DNA of 36,103 bases from an uncultured Sphingomonas sp. (GTDB lineage Bacteria; Pseudomonadota; Alphaproteobacteria; Sphingomonadales; Sphingomonadaceae): positions 1 through 36,103 of the forward strand of contig NZ_CALMAW010000037.1 in assembly GCF_937859915.1 (NCBI RefSeq). The letters are read 5' to 3'. The notes beneath the pieces were generated by a model. The model saw only the letters and a program-made list of their open reading frames with translations. It had not been told where the DNA came from and did no database searches. Below, one piece after another: positions 26,166 to 33,323 of this stretch (positions are counted from its first letter, which is position 1; every line of letters starts with the position of its first letter). A program made the translations under genes and the position numbers.

Positions 26166-27178
26166 CCGGCGCCGGATACTCCCGCCTCGGCGAAGGTCGC
26201 CATGCCGGCATGCGCGGCGAGCGCGGCGCGGATCACCGCCACCGCGACCGCGGCACCGCTGCCCTCGCCCAGGCGCATGTCGAGCGCCAGCAGCGGGTGG
26301 AGACCAAGCCGGCCGAGCAGCCGCGCATGGCCGGGTTCCGCCGACTGGTGCCCGGCCAGGCAATGCGCGACGATATCGGGCGCGGCAGCGGCAAGCGGCG
26401 CGATCGCCGCGCCGCTGATGAAGCCATCGAGGACGACTGCAATGCCCTTGGCGCGCGCCGCCAGCACGGCCCCCGCGATCGCCGCGATCTCGCGTCCGCC
26501 GACCCGGCGCAGCGTCTCGAACGGGGTCTGCGGCGCGCCGGCATGCCAGTCGATCGCCGCTTCGACCGCCGCTATCTTGCGCCCGATCCCGGCGCTGTCG
26601 ACACCGGTTCCCGGGCCGACCCAGTCGCCCGCCGCGCCACCGAAGCTGCGCAGGCACAGCGCCGCGGCAGCGGTCGAGTTGGCGATCCCCATCTCGCCGA
26701 CGACGAGCAGGTCGAGACCGTCCTCGACGACCGCCGCGCCGGCCGACAGCGCGGCGAGGCATTCGGCTTCGCTCATCGCCGGCGCCTGCGTAAAATCGGC
26801 GGTCGGGCGATCCAGATCGAGCGCGACCACGGTTAGCTCAAGCCCGGCGGCCGCCGCGAGCGCGTTGATCGCAGCGCCACCCGCCTCGAAATTGGCGACC
26901 ATCTGCGCCGTCACCGCCGCGGGAAAGGCGCTGACGCCGCGCGCCGCGACGCCGTGGTTGCCGGCGAAGATCGCGACGCGCCCCCGGGTGATCCGCGGGC
27001 GTTCCCGCCCCTGCCAGCCCGCGAGGAAAACCGCGATCGTCTCGAGCCGCCCCAAGGAACCCGGCGGTTTGGTCAGCTGCGCCTGCCGCGCCTCGGCCGC
27101 GGCGATCGCCGTCCGATCCGGCTGGCGCAGACCGGCAAGCGCCGCGTCGAAGGTCGCGACGTCGGGAAAAGCGGTCAT
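26162..27178 (-). CDS. cobT: Nicotinate-nucleotide--dimethylbenzimidazole phosphoribosyltransferase
   Basis: Activates the lower-ligand base as alpha-ribazole phosphate, using nicotinate mononucleotide. The protein is 338 residues. Signatures are LTKPPGSLGRLE near the N terminus, FAGNHGVAARGVSAFP, GEMGIANSTAAAAL, GPGTGVD, and the catalytic glutamate in LGEGSGAA close to the C terminus. The ATG at 27178 overlaps the DUF1636 stop by 4 nt (ATGA) and gives the family N terminus; the frame extends 63 nt further but without support. It is transcribed with the phosphatase and cobS. Confidence 0.95.
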   Translation of the reverse strand: MTAFPDVATFDAALAGLRQPDRTAIAAAEARQAQLTKPPGSLGRLETIAVFLAGWQGRERPRITRGRVAIFAGNHGVAARGVSAFPAAVTAQMVANFEAGGAAINALAAAAGLELTVVALDLDRPTADFTQAPAMSEAECLAALSAGAAVVEDGLDLLVVGEMGIANSTAAAALCLRSFGGAAGDWVGPGTGVDSAGIGRKIAAVEAAIDWHAGAPQTPFETLRRVGGREIAAIAGAVLAARAKGIAVVLDGFISGAAIAPLAAAAPDIVAHCLAGHQSAEPGHARLLGRLGLHPLLALDMRLGEGSGAAVAVAVIRAALAAHAGMATFAEAGVSGAG

Positions 27179-27582
27179 GCGGCGACGAATCCCGGCGGCG
27201 GGGTCCGCGTGATGAAATGACCCTTCACCCCCTGCGGCCACAGCGAGAAGGCGACGCGGCCATGCTCGCTCGCGGCGTAATGGACCGCATAATCGAGGAT
27301 CGCGCGCGCGGCGTCGGCGTCGGGCGTGAACCGGCCGAGGACGTAACCAACCTTGTCGGGTGCGCGCAGATGGACGGTGCAGAAGTCGCTGCAGGCGAAC
27401 AGGCAGGGCATTTCCTGGACGGCGATGTCGGCATAGCGCGGATCGGCCGCCTGGGCGGCGCGGAGTTCCGCGACCAGCCGCGCGCCGCCTCGCACGCCGT
27501 CGCCATCCTCGCGCGCGTCGACCGAGTTGCGGCAGGTGTTGCAGGCGACGACCGCCGGCCCGTCGGCGACGCGACTCAGCAT
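27175..27582 (-). CDS. DUF1636 metal/Fe-S-binding protein of the cobalamin cluster
   Basis: A 135-residue cytoplasmic protein with the cysteine pattern of the DUF1636 family: C14-N-T-C17 near the N terminus, and then PCLFACSDFC, resembling a thioredoxin-like [2Fe-2S] ferredoxin. The family occurs next to cobalamin genes in Alphaproteobacteria; its job is not established, and electron transfer or cobalt handling have been proposed from context. The ATG at 27582 has no Shine-Dalgarno of its own, and the stop of a 13-codon upstream ORF overlaps it. The frame is open to 27669, but the extra residues are not family-like. It heads the minus-strand operon DUF1636-cobT-phosphatase-cobS. Confidence 0.88.
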   Translation of the reverse strand: MLSRVADGPAVVACNTCRNSVDAREDGDGVRGGARLVAELRAAQAADPRYADIAVQEMPCLFACSDFCTVHLRAPDKVGYVLGRFTPDADAARAILDYAVHYAASEHGRVAFSLWPQGVKGHFITRTPPPGFVAA

Positions 27583-27617
27583 CGCGGCGCTGTGAACTGG
27601 CGGATATCGAGCGGCAT
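27576..27617 (-). CDS. 13-codon upstream ORF (leader peptide candidate) before the DUF1636 gene
   Basis: It encodes MPLDIRQFTAPRC. The ATG at 27617 has a good GAAGGA site seven bases upstream, and the TGA falls inside the DUF1636 start (ATGCTGA). Because the DUF1636 ATG has no ribosome binding site, translational coupling from this leader is likely. The peptide has no run of a single regulatory amino acid, so classical attenuation is not obvious. It might instead be the remnant of a longer N terminus. Confidence 0.5.
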   Translation of the reverse strand: MPLDIRQFTAPRC

Positions 27618-27770
27618 AGCTAAATCCTTCGGTCTGTCTCGCGCCGGCCTTAAAGCGTTGCGTCATCAATAACGAGGGGCCAGCGCGTCTCCGTCGCTAG
27701 CATCTCAGATACGCGACGGCGACGATCCCGCCCCCGATGCGTTATCCCATCCTTCGCTACAGGAGCCATC

Positions 27771-28010
27771 ATGGACGACCTTTCACCGCAGCCCGACGTC
27801 CGCCTCATTCCACTCGGCCAGCCGATCGAGGGTGGCGACGCGATTTTCGAGGGGAGTTCGGCCGAGGCGCGGCAGATCTTGCGCGCCATGTCCGCCGAGG
27901 CCCGCGCCGAGATCGCGGTGTGGACCCTGGGTCACGTGTTCACGCCGCAGGAGTTCGAAGCCGAGCAGCCAGGGCATGAGCACGACCCGCTGCCGCACGC
28001 AGACGGTTGA
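27771..28010 (+). CDS. Small hypothetical protein, 79 residues
   Basis: An acidic protein (MDDLSPQPDVRLIPLGQP at the start, ending in a His/Asp-rich EHDPLPHADG). The ATG has AGGAG at 5-nt spacing. The middle (about residues 29-55) is likely helical, with an Ala/Glu-rich repeat-like text AEARQILRAMSAEARAEIAV. There is no signal peptide or membrane span. I do not recognise the family. It is divergent from the DUF1636 operon (188 bp between the starts) and convergent with the VOC gene, ending 12 nt from it. Confidence 0.65.
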   Translation: MDDLSPQPDVRLIPLGQPIEGGDAIFEGSSAEARQILRAMSAEARAEIAVWTLGHVFTPQEFEAEQPGHEHDPLPHADG

Positions 28011-28022
28011 GCTAGCGCCGGG

Positions 28023-28859
28023 TCAATCCGCCTCGGACCGCAGCTCGTGAAGATGCCCGTCCGGATCGCGCAGCAATGCGGCGCGAGCCGCAGCCCATAC
28101 CGTGCGCGTCGCGGCGATATCGACGATCTGCGCGACGGCGGTCGATCGCTGCCCTATCCCATGATAGCCAAGCAGTTCGAGATGCGGGCGGTCGATCGCT
28201 GGAAAGAGCGGCACGACATCAACCGAATCCAGCCCGAGCCCGTCGAGCGCGATCTGGGTCGGGCCGCGATTGATCGAGCCGCCACGCGCGGCGAGCCCGG
28301 CGGCGGCATAGAAGGCGCGCGACCGGCTGGCGTCGGCGACGACGATCGCGCTGTGATCGATGCCGAGAATGCCGCGCCCATTCGGCACGGACTCGCGCCA
28401 AACGATATCCGCATCCGCAGGGAATCGCAGCAGCTCGAACGGATGGCCATCGGGATCGCGCAGCTTCACCGCGACGACGCCGCCCGCCGCGGCGGGAAGC
28501 GCCACCGGTCCGGCCTGCGAGATCAGCGTCGCCCCGCAGGCGATGGCGCGATCGAACGCCGTCGTCATGTCGTCGACGACGGCCGCGAAATGCTGGAAGC
28601 GCAAGTCGGCCGCGTTCGCATCGGCGGGATAGGCCTCACCGGGTTCGTCGAAACGATCGATCTCGATCGCGAAACCGCCGACCCGGAGGCGCCAGCGCGT
28701 GCCGCCCGACACGCCGAGCACCGCCAGATCTGCCGCGCCGATCGCGGACACGCCTTCGATCTGGGCGCCCAGCGCGTCCGCATAGAAATGCGCGAGGCGA
28801 TCACCGTCCTCGGTCACCATCCGCAGCGCGACGATCCGGGTGAGCGGCGACGCGATCAC
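28023..28859 (-). CDS. VOC (glyoxalase/dioxygenase fold) protein with two domains
   Basis: A 278-residue protein built of two vicinal-oxygen-chelate modules (about residues 1-145 and 155-278). Each has the LRDPDGH motif (KLRDPDGHPFELLRFP and LLRDPDGHLHELRSE) near its end and a FYADALG / FYAAAGL helix near its start. H and E residues in these motifs are candidate metal ligands. The GTG start at 28859 overlaps the SMP-30 stop (GTGA). It is the last gene of the cyo-GMC run. The reaction is unknown: ring-cleaving dioxygenase, epimerase or lyase are all possible in this superfamily. Confidence 0.85.
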   Translation of the reverse strand: MIASPLTRIVALRMVTEDGDRLAHFYADALGAQIEGVSAIGAADLAVLGVSGGTRWRLRVGGFAIEIDRFDEPGEAYPADANAADLRFQHFAAVVDDMTTAFDRAIACGATLISQAGPVALPAAAGGVVAVKLRDPDGHPFELLRFPADADIVWRESVPNGRGILGIDHSAIVVADASRSRAFYAAAGLAARGGSINRGPTQIALDGLGLDSVDVVPLFPAIDRPHLELLGYHGIGQRSTAVAQIVDIAATRTVWAAARAALLRDPDGHLHELRSEAD

Positions 28860-29758
28860 GGACGCACGGCGCCGCGGACGTTGACGTAGATCGCCTGCAG
28901 CATGTGCGCGGTGCACAGGAAGAGCCGCGACCGGTTACGGCCGCCGAACGTCAGATTGGAAACCGTCGCCGGTGTCCGGATCTTCCCGAGCAAAACTCCC
29001 GAATGATCGATGCAGTGCACGCCGTCGGCGGCGCCGCACCATAGATTGCCGGTCTCATCCAGAGCGAACCCATCGGCATAGCCGGGCGAGACGGTGTGGA
29101 AGACCATCCCATCGGACAGCGCGCCGTCGTCGCCGACCGCGAAGCGGCGGATGTGCCGCGGTGCCGTGTCATCGAACTGATCGCCGGTCTCGGCGATGTA
29201 CAGCCAGCGCTCGTCGGGTGAAAAGGCGAGACCGTTCGGCCCTACGAAATCGTCTGCGACAATACGCAGCGATCCGTCGCGCGGGTCCAAGCGATACACG
29301 CGCGGCGGCAGTTCCGGCGTCTGCTTGCCGCCTTCATAGTCGGTGCTGATCCCGTAGATCGGGTCGCTGAACCAGATCGTACCATCCGCCTTGCAGACGA
29401 TGTCATTGGGCGCGTTGAGCCGTCGGCCGTCATAATGGCTCGCGAGTACGGTGATCGTGCCGTCGAGTTCGGTGCGCTCGATATGCCGCTGCTGGTGCGA
29501 GCAACCCAGCAACCGGCCCTGCCGATCCCGCGCATGACCGTTGGCGAAGCCCGCGGGCTGGCGGAAGATCGAGACGCCGCTATCCGCGCTCCAGCGCAGG
29601 ATGCGGTCATTCGGTAGGTCGCTGACCAGCAGGCAGTCGTGGTCGGCGAACCACACCGGCCCCTCCGCCCATGCGAAGCCCGCGTCCAGCGTCATCAGCG
29701 GTGCATTGGGTAGCACCATGGCGCGAAAACGCGGATCGACGATGTCGAAGCCGTCCAC
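28856..29758 (-). CDS. SMP-30/gluconolactonase-type lactonase
   Basis: A six-bladed beta-propeller hydrolase of 300 residues. Expected metal ligands lie in WAEGPVW (E32), LNAPNDIV (N118), GPNGLAF and GYADGFALD (the aspartate). The blade repeat G-x-I-W-F-S-D-P-x-Y-G is clear. The family hydrolyses sugar and other lactones with Ca2+ or Zn2+. No signal peptide is seen. The GTG start lies 7 nt after the cupin gene, and the end overlaps the VOC gene by 4 nt. Behind a GMC oxidoreductase, a lactonase makes sense if the oxidase product is a lactone; this is inference. Confidence 0.9.
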   Translation of the reverse strand: MDGFDIVDPRFRAMVLPNAPLMTLDAGFAWAEGPVWFADHDCLLVSDLPNDRILRWSADSGVSIFRQPAGFANGHARDRQGRLLGCSHQQRHIERTELDGTITVLASHYDGRRLNAPNDIVCKADGTIWFSDPIYGISTDYEGGKQTPELPPRVYRLDPRDGSLRIVADDFVGPNGLAFSPDERWLYIAETGDQFDDTAPRHIRRFAVGDDGALSDGMVFHTVSPGYADGFALDETGNLWCGAADGVHCIDHSGVLLGKIRTPATVSNLTFGGRNRSRLFLCTAHMLQAIYVNVRGAVRP

Positions 29759-29765
29759 CGGGCGA

Positions 29766-30227
29766 TCAGTCGATGTGGCAGGGCGTGCGGATCGGATCGA
29801 CGTGGAGTTGCACCGTCATAAGCACCGCGGGCTCGTCGCCGATGGTGCCCGACTTGTGGCCACGGCGGCCGTCACGCTCGACGCAACCCTGATCCTCGCC
29901 GAACGAAAACTCGCCCGGCCCCTGCTCGATGCGCACGCCGTCCATGCTCTCGATCCACCAGCGGCCCTTGAGCACGACGATCCATTGCGGCGCGGGGTTT
30001 TCATGCCAGTCGCCGACCCAGCCGACCGGCTGGACGGTGAACACGACCGTCGCCTCGGACCGCTCCTGCTTGTCGTTCCATTGTGCCGCCGCCTCGCCGA
30101 CCTGCTTGAGATGATAGTCGGTCAGCGCGCATTCGGTCTGATGGCTGACGCCCTCGGCATCGGTCCACAGATGCCAATAGCCGACGTGCGGCCGCGGGCC
30201 GGTCTCCGGGCTTTCCTCGTCGACCAT
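29766..30227 (-). CDS. Cupin-fold protein
   Basis: A 153-residue single-domain beta-barrel protein. The cupin core is seen as GDWHENPAPQWIVVLKGRW and then GPGEFSFGEDQG, with a later RRGHKSG histidine. The usual H-x-H...E motif is altered (HEN...Q), so metal binding may differ or be lost. The ATG at 30227 is chosen because GAGGAG lies six bases upstream; an in-frame ATG at 30245 contains that same site and overlaps the DoxX end. Cupins of this size include isomerases, dioxygenases and small-molecule binders; the function is unknown. Confidence 0.8.
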   Translation of the reverse strand: MVDEESPETGPRPHVGYWHLWTDAEGVSHQTECALTDYHLKQVGEAAAQWNDKQERSEATVVFTVQPVGWVGDWHENPAPQWIVVLKGRWWIESMDGVRIEQGPGEFSFGEDQGCVERDGRRGHKSGTIGDEPAVLMTVQLHVDPIRTPCHID

Positions 30228-30237
30228 GGCATGCTCC

Positions 30238-30693
30238 TCAACCATAAGGGTAGGTCGATCCGAACGGGTCGTGGAGGAGATGGTTCAATCCGCTTCCCGT
30301 CGGCCCCACGGTGATCAGCAGGAACCCGGCGCCCAGCGACAGGTTCTTGAGGAAATCCCAGAAGAGGCCGCGGCCTCGGCTCGCCGGACCAGTCCAGAAA
30401 TCGCCGGTCGCCCAAAAGCGCTTCCACAGCAGCGCGGTCAGCGCGCAATAGCCGGCCATGACAAAGGCGCAGAGCCGGTCGGCGATGCCGAGGATGATGC
30501 CGAGCGACATGACTATCTCGATACCCAGCCCTGCCACGATCGCAGCGATCGCCAATGGCCGCGCCGAAAAGGTCTCGCTCGCCTGGCCCACTGCGCCGGA
30601 AAAGTTGAAGATCTTGTCGAGCGCGCTGAACGGCAGAAACAACAGCACCAGCCCGCAGCGCACCAGCAGCACGACGATCTGATCGGCGCTCAT
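30238..30693 (-). CDS. DoxX family membrane protein
   Basis: A 151-residue inner-membrane protein with four predicted helices (about residues 5-22, 46-62, 68-88 and 115-127) and the F-x-x-x-K-I-x-x-F loop (FSALDKIFNFSG) typical of DoxX. The family includes the small subunit of thiosulfate:quinone oxidoreductase and many uncharacterised proteins. The ATG overlaps the GMC stop by 4 nt (ATGA), which suggests coupled synthesis with that flavoprotein. A membrane anchor or quinone-facing partner for the oxidoreductase is a reasonable but unproven role. Confidence 0.88.
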   Translation of the reverse strand: MSADQIVVLLVRCGLVLLFLPFSALDKIFNFSGAVGQASETFSARPLAIAAIVAGLGIEIVMSLGIILGIADRLCAFVMAGYCALTALLWKRFWATGDFWTGPASRGRGLFWDFLKNLSLGAGFLLITVGPTGSGLNHLLHDPFGSTYPYG

Positions 30694-32255
30694 GCGATGC
30701 GGTCCTTGATCCGATCGGCGACACGAAGCGCGTTCGCAATGATCGTCAGCGTCGGGTTCACCGCGCCGATCGACGGAAAGAAGCTCGCGTCGGTGACGTA
30801 GAGATTGTCGAGCTCGTGCGCCTTGCAGTCGAGATCGAGCACCGAGGTCGCGGGATCGGTGCCGAAGCGGCAGGTACCGGCCTGATGCGCCGTGCCGCCC
30901 TCGTCAATGTCCTTGCCGAGGTAGAGCGAGCGGTCGAGCAGGACATGGCTGCCCCGCGCTTCGGTCAGCACCTGCTTCAGCTTGCGCGTGAGTTGCTTGA
31001 GCGCCTCGGGGTTGGTCTCGGTCAGATCGAGATGGACCTTGCCGTCCCTGTAGAAGACGCGATTGTCGGGGCTCGGCAGATCCTCCGCCTGCAGCCAGAA
31101 GTCCATCGAGTGGCGCGCGATCTGCTCGAACGGCATTTCGGGCAGCCATTCGAGCCAGGACGGCAGCGCCTCCCCGCGAATCTGGTCGGCGTGGCTGGTC
31201 GCGCACATCTGGACGAGGCCGAGCGGATACTCCCATTCGTCGGCACCGAAATAGAAGTCACTGAACGCCAGCGTCTTCTGGAAGACGGTGTCGTTGGGCT
31301 GCTTCATCACCGCCATCAGCACGCTCATATGGTGGCGCATATAGTTGCGGCCGACTTGATCCGATCCGTTGGCGAGGCCGGTCGGATGCCGGTCGTTGGC
31401 CGAGCGCAACAGCAACAGCGCCGAGGAGATCGCGCCGCAGGCGACGACGACGATGTCCGCCGAATAGGTCTCCTCGACGCTGTCTCGGGTGACATGAACG
31501 GCATCCACCGTCCGCCCCGAGGCGTCGGTGCCGAGCGTCGAGACATAGGCGCCGGTGAGCAGCGTCACATTGTCATGCGCCGCGAGCATCGGATCGATGC
31601 AGATCACCTGCGCGTCGGCCTTGCCATTGAGCAAGCAGGGGAAGCCGTCGAAGAAGCTGCAGCGGATGCAGGTACTGGTCGGCGTCGCCATGCCGTCCTT
31701 CTCGTCGAGCAGGATTCCGAGTGGGAGATGGAAGGGCTTGAGTCCCTGTTCGCGCAGCTGCGTATTGAGCGTCTGGATCGCGGGCTCGTGGCTGACCGGC
31801 GGATAGGGATAGGCGCCGCTCGCCGGCGGCTCGAGCGGATCCTCGCCGCGCTGACCGTGGACGTGGAAGAGCTTTTCCGCCTCGGTATAATAGGGCTCGA
31901 ACGTCTCGTAGCCGAGCGGCCAGGCGGGCGAGATCCCGCCCGCGTGCCGGACCTCCCCGAAATCCTGTTCGCGCAGCCGGAACAGCGCGGCGCCATAGAC
32001 CTTGGAATTGCCGCCGACATAATAATGAAGGCCGGGCGCGAAGGTCTTCCCTTTCGAGTCGGTCCACGTCTCCTTCGCCTGATAGTCGCCATCGACGAAG
32101 ACGGCCTGGCTCGACCAATTCTTCTCGCTCCGGCGGAGATAGTCGCCGCGCTCGAGGATCAGGATCCGCTTGCCCGTCGGCGCGAGCCTCTGCGCCAGCG
32201 AGGCGCCGCCGGGCCCGCTGCCGATGACGATGATGTCGTAATGGCTGTCGGCCAT
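30690..32255 (-). CDS. GMC family FAD oxidoreductase
   Basis: A 521-residue flavoprotein of the glucose-methanol-choline superfamily, which oxidises alcohols or sugars. The FAD motif is IIVIGSGPGGASLAQRL at the N terminus, followed by LERGDYLRR and the GGNSKVYGAALFR flavin-contact segment. The catalytic pair is H457 (AHQAGTCRFG) and N500 (GAVNPTLTIIANALRV). A cysteine cluster CIRCSFFDGFPC lies in the middle, as in a prokaryotic dehydrogenase subgroup. There is no Tat or Sec signal, so it should be cytoplasmic or carried by a partner. It starts 10 nt after cyoD. No cytochrome c or gluconate-2-dehydrogenase-type subunit is present. Confidence 0.92.
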   Translation of the reverse strand: MADSHYDIIVIGSGPGGASLAQRLAPTGKRILILERGDYLRRSEKNWSSQAVFVDGDYQAKETWTDSKGKTFAPGLHYYVGGNSKVYGAALFRLREQDFGEVRHAGGISPAWPLGYETFEPYYTEAEKLFHVHGQRGEDPLEPPASGAYPYPPVSHEPAIQTLNTQLREQGLKPFHLPLGILLDEKDGMATPTSTCIRCSFFDGFPCLLNGKADAQVICIDPMLAAHDNVTLLTGAYVSTLGTDASGRTVDAVHVTRDSVEETYSADIVVVACGAISSALLLLRSANDRHPTGLANGSDQVGRNYMRHHMSVLMAVMKQPNDTVFQKTLAFSDFYFGADEWEYPLGLVQMCATSHADQIRGEALPSWLEWLPEMPFEQIARHSMDFWLQAEDLPSPDNRVFYRDGKVHLDLTETNPEALKQLTRKLKQVLTEARGSHVLLDRSLYLGKDIDEGGTAHQAGTCRFGTDPATSVLDLDCKAHELDNLYVTDASFFPSIGAVNPTLTIIANALRVADRIKDRIA

Positions 32256-32265
32256 GCGGCGCTCC

Positions 32266-32655
32266 TCAGTGCTGCATCTGCAGATCGGTCATCTGCGGCA
32301 TGCCGGCCATCGGCATCATCTGGTTGAGATGCGCCATGATCCACAGCGAGCCGGCCACGACGAGGAAAACTATCAGCACGCCGAAGGCGAGTGCGAGCAC
32401 GTTGTTGGTGTTGTCCGGCCCGGTCGTGATGTGGAGGAAGAAGGCGAGATGGATCCCCATCTGCGCGATGGCGAGCACGCACAGCCCGATCGGCACGCCC
32501 GGGCCCCAGAGAACGTGGGTCGAGGCGACCCAGAACGACGTCGCGGTCAGGCCTGCCGCAAGCACCAGCCCCACGGCATAGCCGCGGACGCCCGCCAGAA
32601 CCTGGCTGTGGTCGTCGCCGGGCGCCGAATCGTCGTCGTCATGACCATGGCTCAT
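32266..32655 (-). CDS. cyoD: Cytochrome bo3 ubiquinol oxidase subunit IV
   Basis: The small 129-residue subunit with three membrane helices that helps assemble the CuB site of the oxidase. The N terminus is His/Asp-rich (MSHGHDDDD), and the helices carry the family text QMGIHLAFFLHI. The ATG at 32655 overlaps the cyoC stop by 4 nt. The C terminus is Met-rich (NQMMPMAGMPQMTDLQMQH), an extension over the E. coli protein that could bind copper; this is a guess from composition. Confidence 0.93.
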   Translation of the reverse strand: MSHGHDDDDSAPGDDHSQVLAGVRGYAVGLVLAAGLTATSFWVASTHVLWGPGVPIGLCVLAIAQMGIHLAFFLHITTGPDNTNNVLALAFGVLIVFLVVAGSLWIMAHLNQMMPMAGMPQMTDLQMQH

Positions 32656-33323
32656 TGGCCGGCTCCCAGCAGATAGACGATGGTGAACAATGCGACCCAG
32701 ATGATGTCGAGCGCATGCCAGAACAGGCTGAAGCAGAGCAGCCGGCGCTGGATGTTCGGGGTGAAGCCCTTGGCCCAGATCTGCGCCATCATCGTGCCGA
32801 GCCAGAGCAGGCCGACCGAGACGTGGAGCCCGTGACAGCCGACCAGCGTGAAGAAAGCCGACAGGAAGGCCGAGCGCTGCGGCCCCGCATTCCGCGCGAC
32901 CATGTCGGCGAGTTCGTGGAGTTCGAGCACGAGGAACACGAAGCCGAGCAGGCCGGTCAGCAGCAGCCCGATCTGCGTCCACATCATGCTCCGCGTCGAG
33001 GCGGCGATCATCGCCAGCCCGCACACGAAGCTCGACAGCAGCAGGCAGGTCGTCTCGACCGCGACATTCTTGAGGTCGAACAATTGCGCGCCGGTCGGCC
33101 CGCCGTTGGTCGCGCTCTGCAGCACCGCGTAGGTGGCGAAGATCGCCGAAAACATGATGATGTCGGACAGCAGGAAGATCCAGAAGCCGTAACCGACGAC
33201 GATCCGCTTGCTCGCCGGCCCGTGCGTGCCGCTGCCGGTCGAGACGCGGCCGAGCCGGTGCGGATCATGGTGCGGATGGCGATCCGCGCGGCCGCCGCCC
33301 TGGTCCCTCGCCACGTCGCTCAT
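32652..33323 (-). CDS. cyoC: Cytochrome bo3 ubiquinol oxidase subunit III
   Basis: A 223-residue haem-copper oxidase subunit III with five membrane helices. It has an N-terminal His/Arg-rich cytoplasmic segment, then [20 protein letters not shown], and the conserved [16 protein letters not shown] helix. The C terminus [18 protein letters not shown] is typical. The start overlaps the cyoB stop and the stop overlaps cyoD, each by 4 nt. Confidence 0.95.
   Translation of the reverse strand: MSDVARDQGGGRADRHPHHDPHRLGRVSTGSGTHGPASKRIVVGYGFWIFLLSDIIMFSAIFATYAVLQSATNGGPTGAQLFDLKNVAVETTCLLLSSFVCGLAMIAASTRSMMWTQIGLLLTGLLGFVFLVLELHELADMVARNAGPQRSAFLSAFFTLVGCHGLHVSVGLLWLGTMMAQIWAKGFTPNIQRRLLCFSLFWHALDIIWVALFTIVYLLGAGQ

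Noticed and set aside
27583-27770. Cobalamin riboswitch upstream of the DUF1636-cobT operon
   Set aside because: No GCCACTG-type B12-box core or matching conserved elements were seen on the minus strand; only a 7-bp stem (27691-27697 with 27713-27719) was found.
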